Shown: positions 10,641 through 24,099, numbered from the stretch's first letter. The stretch is DNA of 64,000 nt from Solea solea (GCF_958295425.1 NC_081153.1:21197025-21261024), one strand, 5' to 3'. A program made the numbers and translations. The notes: generated by a model not told the origin, from the sequence alone.

Positions 10641-12554
10641 GTTGTTTTATCAATCTCTTTAAACATTATGGGAGGAAAAAAGTTATTATGACTGACAGTC
10701 ATTTGCAGCGCACACATGGTAGAAAATTGAAATGGTGCCATCTGGCATTCTGTGCACTGAGCAGTGATATTGGCTTTAATTGCTTTTCCTTCAGTTTGAT
10801 CAAAAGCCACCACTGAAAACAGATGGAAACAGATAGGAGGTAGAAAAGAGAGGTTTAGAGACAGAGGTAAAAAAAAATAGATTGCAGTAATATTTGAGAG
10901 CAGTGGTGATCTATTAAGTCAGCACCTATACATGGAAAAAAAAAAATGATTGTGTAAGTCCGACTAAAACCAGACTTTTAAAATAATGATATAATATATG
11001 TTAACATGTCAGTCAGACTGAAATTCAAATTTGTCAAACTAATGCATCCAGATAATGCATCTTGGAATCAAGCGACTTTTGCCTGTGTACCTACAGCTGA
11101 TATTAGCCTAATATCCAATAATAAGATGCCATAAAAAAATTGACGCCGTTAAAATGGATTTGGGTTAACGCCATTAATAACGTAAAATTCATAAATTAAG
11201 TTGTAAAACAAACCTGATTCTGTATACGTACCATGCTGTTTTTGTATGTGTATGTATTTTTGGTTTTCTTTTTAGTTGAATGCAGTTATTTTAGAGTTTT
11301 TGTTTTATTGATTTTTCAGACAAGGATAGTTTAGCTCTTTCTTTTAAAGAGTGCTCTTTTAGTATATACATATATGTATGTATGTATATATATATATATA
11401 TATATATACATATACAGTGCTGAACAGCATCCATGCTCATTTTATTTGACACGTACTGAGTGGTTAATGGTAACAAGGCTGCAGTTTTTTTTAGTATAAT
11501 ACAGGTGAGCAGTGACAAGCTCAGCTTCAGAATTGCAGATGACACAGAAAAGCAGGTGACACCAACACAGAGATAAATATTAGTGAGTGTGTGTCTTTGT
11601 GTTGTTGTTGTTTATTTTCAGGGCAAAGCTAATATTCATAACAGGAATCCAATTATGTTATCAGTGTTATAACGTACACAACAGCATCCCTGTGACAGGT
11701 GTGTAATCTTGTGAAAAGTGTTTTGACAGTCCGTCAAAAGCACAAACGCCGGCTGCAGCCCTGATCCTTTAGGCTTCATTTTGAATGTCATTCCGCTTTG
11801 ATTTTAATCTGTTATATGAAAAGCCCCCGTCGTCGCCGTCACACACACATACACACACAAAACAAACATCCAAGCACCGCTCATTCAAACACACACTCAA
11901 CACTCCTCTGCCTCTGTCTTCCTCCCCCTCCCATCAGGCAATTTCACACTATCATCAAGTATATTTTGGTCAGAATGTTAGTATACCCTGATAAAAAGCA
12001 TTATTTGTTCAGGTGTTTTTTTTATTTTTCAGCTGACCTGACATGACTAAACCACATCATGACCTATACCAAGAATCTGTCCATCTCCTACTAATCAACT
12101 AAAGAACTAATCACCTGTGCTATACATAAATGCCCTCAGAAGACAAACTCACAGCAGCATCATTATCCTACAGGGAAACTTTAACAGACACTGCTTTTTG
12201 TTTTCCAGATTTAATATTTGTTGGGATAATATGCATCTCATTATGTTCAAATGAAAAACTGAAACATAACCCCGGCTGTACTTGTTTAATGGACTGCATT
12301 TAATCACCAGCAATGAGACACTGCTCTCCTGTAGGGATTCACTGATGCAAATGTTTTTTTATGGAAGGGAAAAAGAGAATTATGACTTATTTGCTACAGG
12401 ATAATTCTCATCTAAGTTAATGATTCTCAGCGCTTCTATTTCTTCAAAAGAGATGTTCAGATGTCAGTTAGTGTCAGATATTGGGTCCGATGCTTCCCTC
12501 ATGTACTTGAATTGTAGTCGTACTGCTGCGCCCAATGCCACTCTACGTGTCTTT
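10641..12554. other. Unannotated stretch with AT microsatellite
   Basis: No gene seen. An (ATGT)/(AT)n run occupies 11362-11414. TTGACGCCGTTAAAATGG at 11140 looks like a fragment of another fish repeat but is too short to name. Confidence 0.45.
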
Positions 12555-12682
12555 ACATATTCCAGGTGGAACCGTTCAGTTTGGTACAGTACGGTATATT
12601 TTTTTTTTTTGCATTTCCATTTGTAATAGTACCAAAATAACCAGCCCAAACGTTCCAGAGTAAAATAGTACGGTGCAGTCCT
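12555..12682. mobile_element. MITE-like fragment with GGTACAGTACGGT
   Basis: The left part GGTGGAACCGTTCAGTTTGGTACAGTACGGTA and the central TTTGCATTTCCATTTGTAATAGTACCAAAA followed by CCAAACGTTCCAGAGTAAAATAGTACGGTGCAG form an imperfect inverted layout. I recognise it from fish MITEs with ACGGTACC-rich ends. Termini and target duplication are not clear. Confidence 0.4.
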
Positions 12683-14769
12683 CATATGAAACACAAGCCT
12701 GACTCAGAGCTTTACCATTCCAAACTGCTGCTCTGTAGCACATCGAGCAGACTGTAACCTGTGAAAAATGTAGCTCCTTCAACTCAAAGCAAAGGATTTG
12801 CCCCTCTCTTTGCCCCAAGTACTGTATTATTCATTTAATTATTGCTCAGTACTCAAAGGTAAGTAATCATACTTGAATTCACCCTAGTGCATCGTCAACC
12901 CCAAATATGACTACAAATTTCTCAGCTCATCTCTGATTTTTATGCTAATGCAACATTTATACTTCTATAACAATGTTAGATTAACACAAATGTTAATAAG
13001 AAAAGTTTTCTTTCCCTGTGGGCTTTCACTGAATATAACTATGGGTATTTTCTTTCTGTATATATTCCTTGATTAATAATTTTCCTACATCATGACTTTC
13101 CCAAATCTGAGGCGATGTCTTTACTTTTCTGCAACTATATATGATGTTTTCAATAAAGCACTCCTTCCCCTCGCTCCTTAACAAATGATCATGTTGAAAA
13201 TACTGCACGAAATTGAGAATGAGACACAATTTATTCTGTGTTGTCCTCACTATGATGATCCAAGATGTTTTAAGTTTGTTAAAATGACCTTTGTTTCTAG
13301 AGCCGTGTTTTTGCGCTGGTATATTCTTTATGCATGACACAATAATAAAAAAGAATCAATCAATAAATTAAACAAATTATACAAATGTTGTCTTTTAATT
13401 GACTACTCCATTAAAAGGAACTGGAGGACTATATGATTTGAATTGTCGTGGGAGAGTTTGACAAAGTTCGGATTAACACCACTCTTCAGGGATATGATAA
13501 TGATGCTTAGAAAAACAAAAAACTAAAACTGAAATGATTCCTTCTAAATGATCAGATTAATTATGCAGTGTCACTCAACTCGCTGAGGTAACAGAATGCA
13601 GATAATAACAGATAATTAAGTTATGTAAATGTCTCTCTCATATCACTAGATCTAAATAGGGGGTTATAATTGTACTTTTCTTTTCTGCAGAGGTCATTGA
13701 TAACTAGCGGGACGTTACAGGGCAATAATAAAAATGACACGCATAAAGTGTGGTTTGTATCAAAATATAATCCCTAATGTTCCCTCACACAAACACCAGT
13801 ACACTGTCCCGTCTCTCCTCTGAAACGGTAAGGCTTTAAATAGCCCTCTCTTTCACTGGTCCATCACTTTAGTATATGCGATGTGCATGAGGTCCAGTGA
13901 GCACGCTGAGTGATGGCATATTTGCCTGTGTGTCTCCTTTTCTCTGCCGGAGTTTGAATGGGGCTCTCCTCCTGGGCCGTGTTTGTGTCGTCTCTGTTAC
14001 GGCCGAGCTGGATGAATCATTAATCAGTCCAACCTCTGTCCCAGTCCATCTGTGTGTGGGCTGAAAAGACTTGAACCATCCCTTCATCCGTCCACTCTTT
14101 GTGGGGACTTCTGTGCTCCTCTGCATGCTACAAAAAAATGTACTTGTTTAATATTTGAATGTAATTGCGTGTGGACAATTTGACTTGAAAAACCTCCACT
14201 GCAATCTAGCTTTAAAACATTTAATGATTTTTAAATAAATCGACTACTGTCAGTACAGTGGTGGACAAAATACAAACAGGCACAAACAGCTCAAAACATT
14301 AATGGAAATTGCAGAAACTGATGTTAAAATGATGCCAATTCAAAAAAACACAAAAAACATATGAAAGTACAAATACAGCATTGGAAATAAGTTGGAAATG
14401 ATCAAACATGCTGCAGGAAGCCAGAGCAGTTAACATGTAGCCAGAAGTGAAAGAACAAACACTCCAAAAACAAGCAGAGGATCTCCAGGCCTCTATGAGC
14501 CAAGAAATGTACTAACTAAAACCAAGTGTATTCTTTTTGTTGTATTATACATGTTTGAATTAGCATCGTCATGCTGCGTTCACACGTACACATCTCTTTA
14601 ACGCCTGACAGTCGGTGGGCCTGACACTTGGATGTAGCTGTCAGAGGCAGAGACTTTTCAGACCCCCACAGCGTCGTGACTTTAAAAAAACAAAACCTTA
14701 GCTGCTTTCCATGTGATGCATCTGGCTCTATTCACCGCAGTGTGATATCACGGCAAGTTTAAGTTTAGT
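12683..14769. other. Unannotated stretch, no gene seen
   Basis: No gene seen. Minus-strand frames 13026-13340 and 13869-14126 match nothing I recognise. Confidence 0.45.
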
Positions 14770-15060
14770 CACTCACGTCATGTCTTGTTTTCATATGCAC
14801 TTCCTGTTTTATTTTGTATTCACCTTTCCCTCTCATATCAGAACCTGACTTCCTCCCCTTGTGTGATTTCCCCGCCACTGTGATTGTCTGCCCCGCCCCT
14901 GATCGCTTTCACCTGTTACCACTTACTTCCTGCATAAATAGTCCTGGTCTTCCTCTGCCATGTCGCCAGTTCGTATTGTTTGGTCCATGAGTTACGTCGT
15001 CAAGTTCTTTCATAGCAAGTTATTCATGTTTCCCTGGAGATCTGTTTGGTGTGTGCAGAG
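14770..15060 (+). mobile_element. LTR-like dispersed segment, copy A
   Basis: It shares ordered blocks with 46615-46990: CACTTCCTGTTTTATTTTG, GATTGTCTG, TTTCACCTGTTACCACTTACTTCCTGCATAAATAG (TATA-like), TCTGCCATGTCGCCAGTTCGTATTG, then TTCATGTTT. A fixed upstream block, a TATA-like box and a T-rich downstream tract suggest a retroelement promoter or LTR. No flanking retroviral coding sequence is visible. Family and exact ends are unknown. Confidence 0.45.
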
Positions 15061-15639
15061 TTTGACCAAAACGAGTGAATTTGATTTGATGATGATGATC
15101 ATGCTGACACATTTATGAGCTTGTCACAAAGTGTTTTCAATATGTACAATATGACACAGCCAAATTGGTGTTCTGTAGAACTACGTAAAAGTATTTTTGA
15201 AAATGGTCTAAAGACAGAGGTGGAAGACGAGGAGCACGAGATAAGAGCTCAATAACAGAGTCGTAGTCACATCCCATGACTTAAAATATGCTTTTCTAAT
15301 AGAAGAGCAACATATTTCTATTGTTGTTGGGATACAGGATCCAGTGTGTTTGACCTCATTGGCCAATGAACTTAAACCTGGATGTTGTTAGTGTCTATTT
15401 TAAAATCCAACCCAGAGCAGAACAATTCATCGTTTTCAAATCAATATTTAAGCAATATGAAGTAATTAAATTATAATTATTTCAAATCGTTCTTTAAGTG
15501 AATGACACAATATTTCAATGAAAAGGATTGTTTAAATCCAGGTCCAGTTATTTAACCATTTAAATTGTATAATGTTATCACAGCTTTTATGGAATTGTAT
15601 CTATTTTTATATTTCTATTTTTATAACAGTTTAAAAAAC
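15061..15639. other. Unannotated stretch, no gene seen
   Basis: AT-rich, with no gene or clear repeat boundary. Confidence 0.45.
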
Positions 15640-16295
15640 GTTCAAATTGAACATGAACTTGACTTAGCTGCCCTAAACTGTTCCACAGACACTTGGGATT
15701 TAACTGAAAAACACATTGCAGTTCTTGATACTGACGTAGTTAATATTCTTCACAGCAGGTGCTCTGGACTGATGAGTCAAAACGTGAAATATTTGGCTGT
15801 AGCAGAAGACAGTATGTCAACAGTGAACCATGGTGGAGCTTTTCTTGCAAGTTCGGGACTGCATTTCTGCAAATGGAGTTGGGTATTTAGTCAGGATTAA
15901 CTGTGTCCTTAATGCTGAGAAATACAGGCAGATACTTATTCATCATGCAGGATCTGATTGGCCCCAAATTTATTCTGCAGCAGGACAACGACCACCAATC
16001 ATACAACCAATGTCATTTAGAATTATCTTCAGTAAGTCCTGGAAGGGATGGTATGACGCGCACAGAGCCCTGATCTCAACATCATCGAGTCTCTCTGGGA
16101 AAACACGGAGACCAAAGATCTGTGGTTGGTTCTCCAAGTTATTTAGAACCGTCTACCTGCTGAGTTCCTTCAAAAACTTTGTGCTCATTCCAATTATTGA
16201 TTTGTTTTGCATTTTCTCTGTGTTAGCTAACTCTGCATTGTGTGGATTGATTAAAAAACAACACCTGCTTATAACCTTTGCACAGTGCTGTACAA
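15640..16295 (+). pseudogene. Decayed Tc1-like transposase (DD34E type)
   Basis: From 15759 one frame reads VLWTDESKREIFGCSRRQYV, the first-aspartate region of Tc1 transposases. It passes one in-frame stop (at about 15897), then reads KFILQQDND, the second-aspartate motif. A frameshift just before about 16068 changes to PDLNIIESLW, the glutamate motif. All three catalytic residues can therefore still be read, but across a stop and a frame change. The N-terminal helix-turn-helix half is not recognisable. Near 16283 CACAGTGCTGTA resembles a worn terminal repeat. The competing open frames 15565-15900 and 15830-16300 are in the wrong phase and are not genes. Confidence 0.8.
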
Positions 16296-16299
16296 AGTG

Positions 16300-17460
16300 A
16301 GTTTCTAGTTCCCAGAGTAGCGTTGTGAGTTGTGGGTGGAGACGCCCGTTGGCCACATGGCTGTTATTCCCATCGCCATCTCTCAGAGCATCTTGAGTCG
16401 ATTCCCTGCAGGACACAGTCTGCTTCTTCACTTTTCTCCTCTCTCTGTGTTAGTATTGAATGTTACTTTATGCTGTTGTTTCTACCTCTTTTCCCACCTG
16501 AATCTCACAGATCTCTCTGCCCCAGCAAATGACTCAGCCCAGGGCAGATTAATCACATATGAAAAAACAAACTGAATGTCATTATGGATACAACTTAGTC
16601 AAGCATGACAAATGACTTTTCTGAGTGAAGTACGAGACCACATAATGAGAGACAATAAGTATTTATATTCATAAAGCCTTTTCTGTTCACTCTCTAACTT
16701 TTATTTACCTCTACAGAAGGAAATGCACCGTAAGTGGCAGCAAATTGTAAACTCATAAGTTATTAAATATTAAACCACCTGACCTCGCAAAAGCCTGTGT
16801 GTGTGTGTGTGTGGCTCAATCTTAAGCAATTTAAATGGCTTTTTTTTTTTTTTTTTTTTTAAACGACAGGTTCATCAGCAGGTCAACCTCAAAGAGACAT
16901 CAGGTGATTAATGGTCTGTGCAGAAACGAGGAGGAAGAAGGAAGGGGTGAGGATGAGGGTGTGTGTGTGTGTGTGTGTGTGTGTGGCGGGGGTGGTGGGT
17001 AGATGTTTTGGCAGCCACCATGTTTGGTGTCCCCCGCCGTGACAAACTTCGCTGACACCGTGGATAAAAAATAGGCCAAGGTGCTTTCAGGAACATGGGC
17101 GGGAGAAAAAGGGAAAACAAAAGATTTTACAGAAGCTTCATCCCACGTGTTTTTCTCATCCACTTTCCCTCATTTACTCAACAACGAAGTGTGACATTAT
17201 TACTCCACCACATGAGTTTATTTCAGACCTTGTAAGATATGTAAACCTTTGAATATCTTCTATTTATCTGATTAAAACAAGACTTTAAAAGCATTTCAAT
17301 GGCAGCAATGACTGACCAGGCAGGTTCACCCTCCTCCTCCTCCTCCTCCTCCTCCTTCTTTTCATCTGGGCCCTTGCTTTAATCAGTCACTCCTAATTTC
17401 CTCCCTGTTACTTCCTTTTTTCTCCTCTGCCTCGGTGTCAGTTCTGCTTTCAACATCTGA
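16300..17460. other. Unannotated stretch with several simple repeats
   Basis: No gene seen. It contains (GT)n at 16796-16813, a 21-base T run at 16840-16860, (GT)n at 16959-16985 and (CTC)n at 17331-17356. Confidence 0.6.
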
Positions 17461-17835
17461 TTAAAGAGACACATTGTAGGATTTCAACCTTCAAAAAAAG
17501 AAAAGATTATTTTGATGGTACATCAACTTACAAATGTGTGAATGTCACCGCCGTCAGAGCCTGCACTGACACGGTGGAACTTCTGGTTTTGGGTCTGAGC
17601 CACAAAAACAACTACAAAATTCTACTTCACAGAACACATCACACAGGTGGAACTATTCTCATGGAGTGGATCTCACGGCAGAGGCAGCACAGACACTGAA
17701 CAGGGTTAAGGAGAGTGATATAGAATAAGAGGCTGGACATGAAGAGTACCGGTCTGGTTTTCACTCACTGGCACTAGTGTTGAGGAGGGATACTCGACCA
17801 AGGGCGACCTGGTTCTGTTGGTGTCCGACATAGTA
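17461..17835 (+). mobile_element. Possible second TTAA-type repeat
   Basis: It starts TTAAAGAGACACATTGTAGGATTTCAACC and ends near GTTGGTGTCCGACATAGTAAGTG. The TTAA-first terminus resembles those at 1964 and 36665, but no inverted right end is visible and the extent is a guess. Confidence 0.3.
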
Positions 17836-17946
17836 AGTGTAAATAGTTTGCTTGTCATTTATAGCTGCGGTGTTTGAGCTTGCTCTTTGTCATGTTATTG
17901 AAGTCCTCTTGTCCGTCTCATTCATAAATCAAGCAACACAAACTAA

Positions 17947-18285
17947 TGGCACTTTTCCATGATACAGTTCTAGCACTATCTCTACCCGGTGCTGTTTTTG
18001 GTACCTGCTCTGACGCGGTTTCAAGCGAGCAGAGCCAATATTAAAACGTGACTTATCGCGACGTCCGACACAAACCTGCCATTTTTAAAAAGCAGTTAGT
18101 GTTAGTGTGTGTTTGTGTCGCGTATAAAACAATGTCGCAGCAGTTTTTCGTGCGGCTGAACAATGACGACCCCAGACCATTAGAGGAGGGACGATGACAC
18201 AACGGAAACAAACCTGATACCAAACTGAGTAAAGTTGAGTTGTGTCAAGCAGAGTGGTGCTAGAGCTGTTTATGAAAAAGCGCCA
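17947..18285. mobile_element. PIF/Harbinger-like MITE, 339 bp, with TAA target duplication
   Basis: The left end TGGCACTTTTCCATGATACAG mirrors the right end, whose reverse complement begins TGGCGCTTTTTCATAAACAG. The pairing continues through TCTAGCAC, giving an inverted repeat of about 31 bp with few mismatches. The direct triplet TAA flanks both ends (17944-17946 and 18286-18288). A 3-bp TWA duplication is the signature of PIF/Harbinger insertion. The interior is noncoding. Confidence 0.75.
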
Positions 18286-18334
18286 TAAAGCATCCTTTTG
18301 TTGTTTATTTAGGGGTCAGCTCTCATTTCTTATG

Positions 18335-18372
18335 TCTCCCTGGACCGGTCACCAGTCCATCCAGGAGTGTGT
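18335..18372 (-). mobile_element. Short SINE fragment
   Basis: On the minus strand it reads CTCCTGGATGGACTGGTGACCGGTCCAGGG, the central block of the SINE family at 9944-10195. It is too short to assign ends. Confidence 0.4.
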
Positions 18373-20467
18373 TATCTTTTGTCACTAAATCACTAATAGT
18401 TCTTCTGCCAAAGCTTTCCCTGGGACAACAATTTCCCATGATTCCAAACTGCTTCATCAAACTAGATCTACTGTTATTATTTTGACCCCTCGAGGCAGAT
18501 ATTACACACTGTGCATTCCATTTGAAAGATTGATCTATAGTTTTGTTATTCACCATGGCTTGCACATGGCTTATATCAAGAGTTTCAAAGTGAATCGTTA
18601 AATTAGCTTAGATGAAGAGAATGAAACAAGTCATCGTATTTACTTTAATAGCTGTGCCATAATAATCATTCAAAGAAAGTCGTTTTTTAAAATGAATACT
18701 GCATACTCACTTTCTCAACAACAGATGATGCTCTCATGCTTTTCAGTGATGGTTAGCTTAGCTTAGCATAAAGACTGTACGACAGGTGGCCTGTCTTTAA
18801 AAAAACCAAAACAAAACAAACTAAAAATCTATCTGGCAGCTGAACAACAGAAAGCAAATACCTCTTTGTTCTGGACGGTTTCACAGTGATAAACACAGCT
18901 GCTCTGCAAAATAAATAACCCGTTTTTACGGCTTTTCCCCCCACAAAATGAAACCCTGTTGATTCACTCTGGCTCCAAATGATTCCCATAAAAACACAAT
19001 GAATATATCAGTGAGTATATTTAGTGCATAAATATTGAGATTAATGTTGGTATTTGGTCCTGTTTACCCTGTATTTTTGTTTTTCTCGCTGGATGCATCG
19101 GCTCAGAGCTTCCCCTGTGAGTCCTGTGTTTGATGTGGACTTAAAGGCTCCAGGAGTTTATGAATGAATATTTTGAAGGGTGAGACGGCGGGGGCACAAA
19201 AATGGCTCCTCTGTCCTCCGTGCAAGTCCAATTCTGGTGTCTCATCAAAGCGAAGCTGCATCACTCTGCTGGGAAGGAGAACTGAGTACAGGCACAGGCC
19301 TGTGTGTGTGTGTGTGATCGAGACTGAGAGAGAACTAACAGACAGAAAGAGTGTGACACGCAATCCAGAGGTGAAGGGTGTGGGGAAAACTGTCTGGGCA
19401 GGAGTTTCTAAAACTGGAACTTGTGTTGGGCTGTCACAGTTATGTGTTGATCAGTGCAGAGCCAGATTCAGAGATGCCTCCTCCTCCTCCTCCTCCTCCT
19501 CCTCCACCACAAAAACAACTCCTCCAGGTGGGAATATCACAGTGAGAAATCATTCATAACCATGTTTAATCACCATAAAACCTAACAACCTTGACCGAAA
19601 TGACGGGAATTGCTTATATGACATGATTTTGGTTTCACAATCATTTCATTTCTGGAGTCTCCGATACATCAAACATGGTTTAATACAACGTTTGCTCTCA
19701 GTCAGGAGTTGATGTTGATATTTTATGCAAAATTATTCAGTAATCTATGGCAGGGGATGTGGCCAATAAGGTTATTATGAAGAAAAAAATGGGTTTTATT
19801 GAATTAATGAATTCATTGTTGGTATTGAACCTTTGCCCTAACTAATCCCACTATATGGGGATTTTGATTTGTTTCCCATTTTCCATAAAAATGTGAATTT
19901 ATTATGTCAGTATATTTTCATCCACTGCCATGATGCCAGGATTTTGGTGCAGTCCCAATTAACCTCTGCACAAGGAGCAACATCACTTATGCCAGTCAAA
20001 CCCCAACTGGTGCGAAATAATACGATAACAATCATAGAGAGCAGAATATAATACGTAATAATTGTCACTTTTTCTGTGTATCACAGACATTGAGAAATGT
20101 GGTGGTTTCAGCACCGCCCAATAAAATAACATTATTTTCTTACGTAAAAAAAACACAACAATGGCTTGGGTTTATTTTGTTTTTTGTATTTTGTTAGCTT
20201 TGACAAATGTACAAGTCAGTTAGGCGAGATGGTGCGATGAAGATTAAACTGACTTCATTAGGTAATCAGAATTCTGTTTTCCTAACTCCCTCTTGCATAA
20301 GCACTCACTGTTGAAACCTCACAGCCGGTGTGCGTGAATCTGGTTTCAGTGTAAGTTAAAAAAACAAAAAAAAACTACATCTACATGAAACATGATCTCT
20401 GATTTTTTGGCCGCAGAGCTGACATTCCACTTTGTCTGGTTTGAACCAGTCATTCTGTGTTGGTATA
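18373..20467. other. Unannotated stretch with dispersed repeat scrap
   Basis: No gene seen. GTTAGCTTAGCTTAGCATAAAGACTG near 18752 matches the start of a fish repeat I recognise but cannot name. A related scrap is at 27200. Microsatellites: (TG)n 19301-19316 and (CTC)n 19477-19505. The frame 19164-19559 is driven partly by these runs. Confidence 0.45.
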
Positions 20468-20526
20468 GGAGAGGAGAGGAGAGGAGAGGAGAGGAGAGGA
20501 GAGGAGAGGAGAGGAGAGGAGAGGAG
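20468..20526. repeat. (GGAGA)n pentanucleotide microsatellite
   Basis: About 12 uninterrupted units of GGAGA, a perfect purine run on the plus strand. It accounts for the LLSSPLLSSP peptide repeats on the minus strand. Confidence 0.95.
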
Positions 20527-20926
20527 GCAGGTCACGGCGGAGGGGTCAGCTAACTCCAGTTTGTCTGTGCCTTCGTCTTTCCCATGTTCTGTAAGCATGT
20601 AAACATGCCAATCAGGAATACTGTGTCTGAAGCACGGTGACGTCTGAGCTTTGTCAGAGTTGATGGAATAATTTTGACACTTAACATTTTTGACATGTTT
20701 TCTTTAAATAGATGAGGGGGGGGGGAAACAACAACATGTGCTTATATGCTCTGCCTTCCACTGCTGTTTCAGAAAAGATGATCTTGGGGAAAACCCCCAT
20801 CCCTCAGGTCATTTTGTACTAAAGTTGAGACGGGTCTGGGAATGCAAACGTCTTTGAATGCATCACCTTCAGACATCTCAGGGGAGAGGCCCAGGCTGTG
20901 GAGCTCAGATGGGCCAGGTGTGATAA

Positions 20927-20927
<1 letters not shown>
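20527..20927. other. Unannotated stretch
   Basis: Nothing recognisable other than a G9 run at about 20716. Confidence 0.4.

Positions 20928-20973
<46 letters not shown>
20928..20973. repeat. (CA)n microsatellite
   Basis: About 23 uninterrupted CA units, the longest dinucleotide run in the window. The minus-strand frames 20769-20972 and 20819-21001 are artefacts of it. Confidence 0.95.
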
Positions 20974-20977
<4 letters not shown>

Positions 20978-23900
20978 GACATCAGGAATGCTATTTGCCA
21001 TTTTTCAGATGAAGTTCGTTGGCTCTGTGTCATGAATCCAGAGTGTTCATTTTGCTAAATAAAACAAAATAAAATACAAATAATATCAGTATCAGATCCA
21101 TATTCACAAATGATGCATTTTAAATAAGTGTAGTATATACTGTTAATGTATATGGAGTAACTTGCTGTATACCCTGTGGCTCAACCAACCTTCATCATGG
21201 ACTGTTGTAAAATCAATGTTGAGCAAATGTGTGATGTTCCACAAAAATGTGTTGTACAAATGTGTCTTCATTAATTAATTAACTCATTAAATGAGTCCAT
21301 TATTAGAGAGTCTGGTGGTAATCACTCATTTTGATGGATTTTTACAGCTATGACAGATAAAAGCCCAGTGTGTATATGGTCAACCAATGAATGTTGGACG
21401 AATGGAGGGACAGTGTGTGATTTCCTCATTCCTGGCATCCGTCAGCTGCCTGGCTCGCCATGTGGAAAGAGAAACCTATCATTGTTTCAACAGCTCCAAT
21501 AATCTACTTTTAGCAGTAACTTCTGACAGGTACGTCTCCCCACATGCGCCTCATATTTTCGCTGTGTCGCATTACACATTCTCATCAGCATCGGCGTTGT
21601 GGTTCGTAACGCAGCTCGGAATGAGAAGCAGCTTCTCCACAAGCCTTACTGACTTACTGAACTTACAAAAGTCTGCAGGAAAGTGATGGGGCTGAAGTCA
21701 CGGCTTTTGAATTTCAATGTAAAAGCACAACTCTGTCAACTCCCAGTGGGTTCTGTTAGCTCTCTCTTCTTCTGATTTTGAAATATATGCATCATTCCAA
21801 AAGTTCTACATGTTTTAAAGAGCGAAGAAGCTGTTTTTTTTGTTTGTTTTTTTCCTGCTTCCATGTGAGAGCACTTAAAGCTCCAGTGAGTAACGTCCGC
21901 CTGGTGCTTGCTGCTCCACCTTGTGATAAAAGATGCACCACAAATGAAGTAGTCATTGAAGAAGAAATATTCGGTTTTATGAATGCAATCAAAACAAAAA
22001 TGTATGTTTTTATAAATAGTAACTGATCGTAATAGATAAGTAATATCATCAATCAAATACCCATGTCCATTAGTTTAATTTAGAAGTTCTTTAAGGCACA
22101 GTAGATGGTGTTTTTCCTCTCAGTTGGTCCAATAAAGCCCTGTAAAGACCTGCTGAATTCCTTTAAATGTTTGTTGTTTAAGAAAACAGGAAGGCAGGCC
22201 TGCCCTGGATTCATTACTTACGCGGAAAGCAAGGTTTTAGGTGCACAACTCTCACTGTAAACATACACAACTCTGTACTGTAAACAAACTGAATATAGCA
22301 GGGAACAAGTAGCAAAACACAGGCGCGCACGCTTACGTCCACGCAATTAAGATTGTACGCCGACTCCTATATGAATTCACAGTCCTTCCATACACAGTCT
22401 TCCCAACATCGCACACACAGGCATCCACACAGAGGTGTGATCTGCCAGGCAGGCCCATGAAACGCCGCAATGCGAGAAAACACCTCACCAAGCAAACACA
22501 GCCTCACAAGGCGAGCGCTTGTTCCGGAGCCAGACCTCAGAGCTGCGCTCCTCACATCTCTGTAAGAGGAGGAGAAGGAGGTGAGGGAGGAGGGAAGGAT
22601 CAGATGAGACTGGACCAGACGGGACAGGACAGGAGGAATTAAAAACATGCAGAGGAGGCAACAGATAAAGAAAGAGAGGGAGTTCAAGGACAGCTAAAGA
22701 TAAAAAGACGTGATGATTAATAAAGACTCCTTACATAAAGACTTTGGAAGGTGGAGTCTCTTTTTCTGTCCAAAATTAGACGGGAAAAAGGTTAAATGAG
22801 TGTGTTTATTTGCACTGCAGCTGCAGTCTTTAACATGTCCTGCTAACTACCAGAGTACACAGTGTCTTGGCATTATTTCCAAGGCCAGAAGTTGGCATAG
22901 TATTAAAATAAATGATGGCAATTAAAATTAATTATTGTGTGGAATTACTACATCCACCATGTAGTATATTTCCATCGTAAACTAGTTGGGAAAGTCAAAG
23001 TTTAGGGTGACAGTAATGTTGCAGGTCAGTCCTGTTTTCTTTTTATTGGAATTAAGGAAGTTTAGACTGTGGCAGTCGCAGCCAGCGTGACCCCAGAGGG
23101 TTAGTGCTGCGCCTGTAAGACCTCTTTGTGAATATACAAACATGAGCTGTGTGTTACTACACAAGCTACGCAGCAAAACTGGGTTATACCAGAGTGAAAT
23201 AGTTCTTATTTTATGCTTTTCTATTTCTCCTCCATGGATGATTGATGGGAAAACTGGCTTCTGCTTAGGAAATGTAGCATTAGCCGCAGTGGGATTTTGT
23301 GAATGTCAGCACATTGAAACATTGAAGCAACACTAAGCAACTTTCTTTATGTTTAAGTTACAGCTTCAAAATCATGTCCATGGGCCACTGACTTGTTAAA
23401 TTGAGCCTCGTTCATTTTACATTTCCATGCACCTGAACCTTTGTCTTTGCATTACGTAATTTTGGTGAGTGTGTTGCTAAGTGATAATCAGATGCTGCAT
23501 TATATTTAAACTCGGACCTGGGAGTGATGTCACCTCAGAGTGGACCATGTTCCAGACGTCATGAAAAACCAATGAAACACATCTCATTTTTGATTTATTT
23601 AAGGAAAGGGACAGTTCATATTAATAAAAATTGACATGTAAATATGCCAGGCTGGAGACTGAGACTAATTTCTGCCTGTAATCCCTTTACAGGTTGATGT
23701 TATAAGGGATTAACATTAAAATACATTCAGGGAAACCAAAACATAGGAACATAAGAGCTCAAAAAAATACAAAAGTTACATAAAGGTGGAAATACATACA
23801 TGCTCTTATACATATACAGTACATACATACACACAAAAGACAGCTGCTTTATTGCACATAAACCTCAGCGTAACTGTGTTACACAAAGGTTTTAGCGTGT

Positions 23901-24099
23901 ATTAGCATTAATTACGTGTTAGCGTAACTGTTAGCAAAGATGGCGGACACTGTTTACATTCTGGGAATGAGGTCCTGTCCCGTCCCCCTTCGAGTGGGTC
24001 TAAAAAGTGAGGAATTAGCGTGTTAATTAAGTGTCACTGGTGGACACGTGACAAAAAAAACAGAATGAAGATATTTCTCGACTCAGGGGAAACTGAGGT
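20974..24099. other. Unannotated stretch, no gene seen
   Basis: No gene seen. Frames 21387-21686, 21736-22056 and 22367-22687 have no recognisable domain or supporting splice sites. CTTTAAGGCACAGTAGATGGTG at 22090 may be another worn repeat terminus. Confidence 0.4.

Noticed and set aside
15830..16300. 156-residue open frame
   Set aside because: The Tc1 motifs are read in a different phase over the same bases, so this frame is fortuitous.
20769..21001. Cys-Val repeat proteins on the minus strand
   Set aside because: Direct translation of the (CA)n microsatellite.
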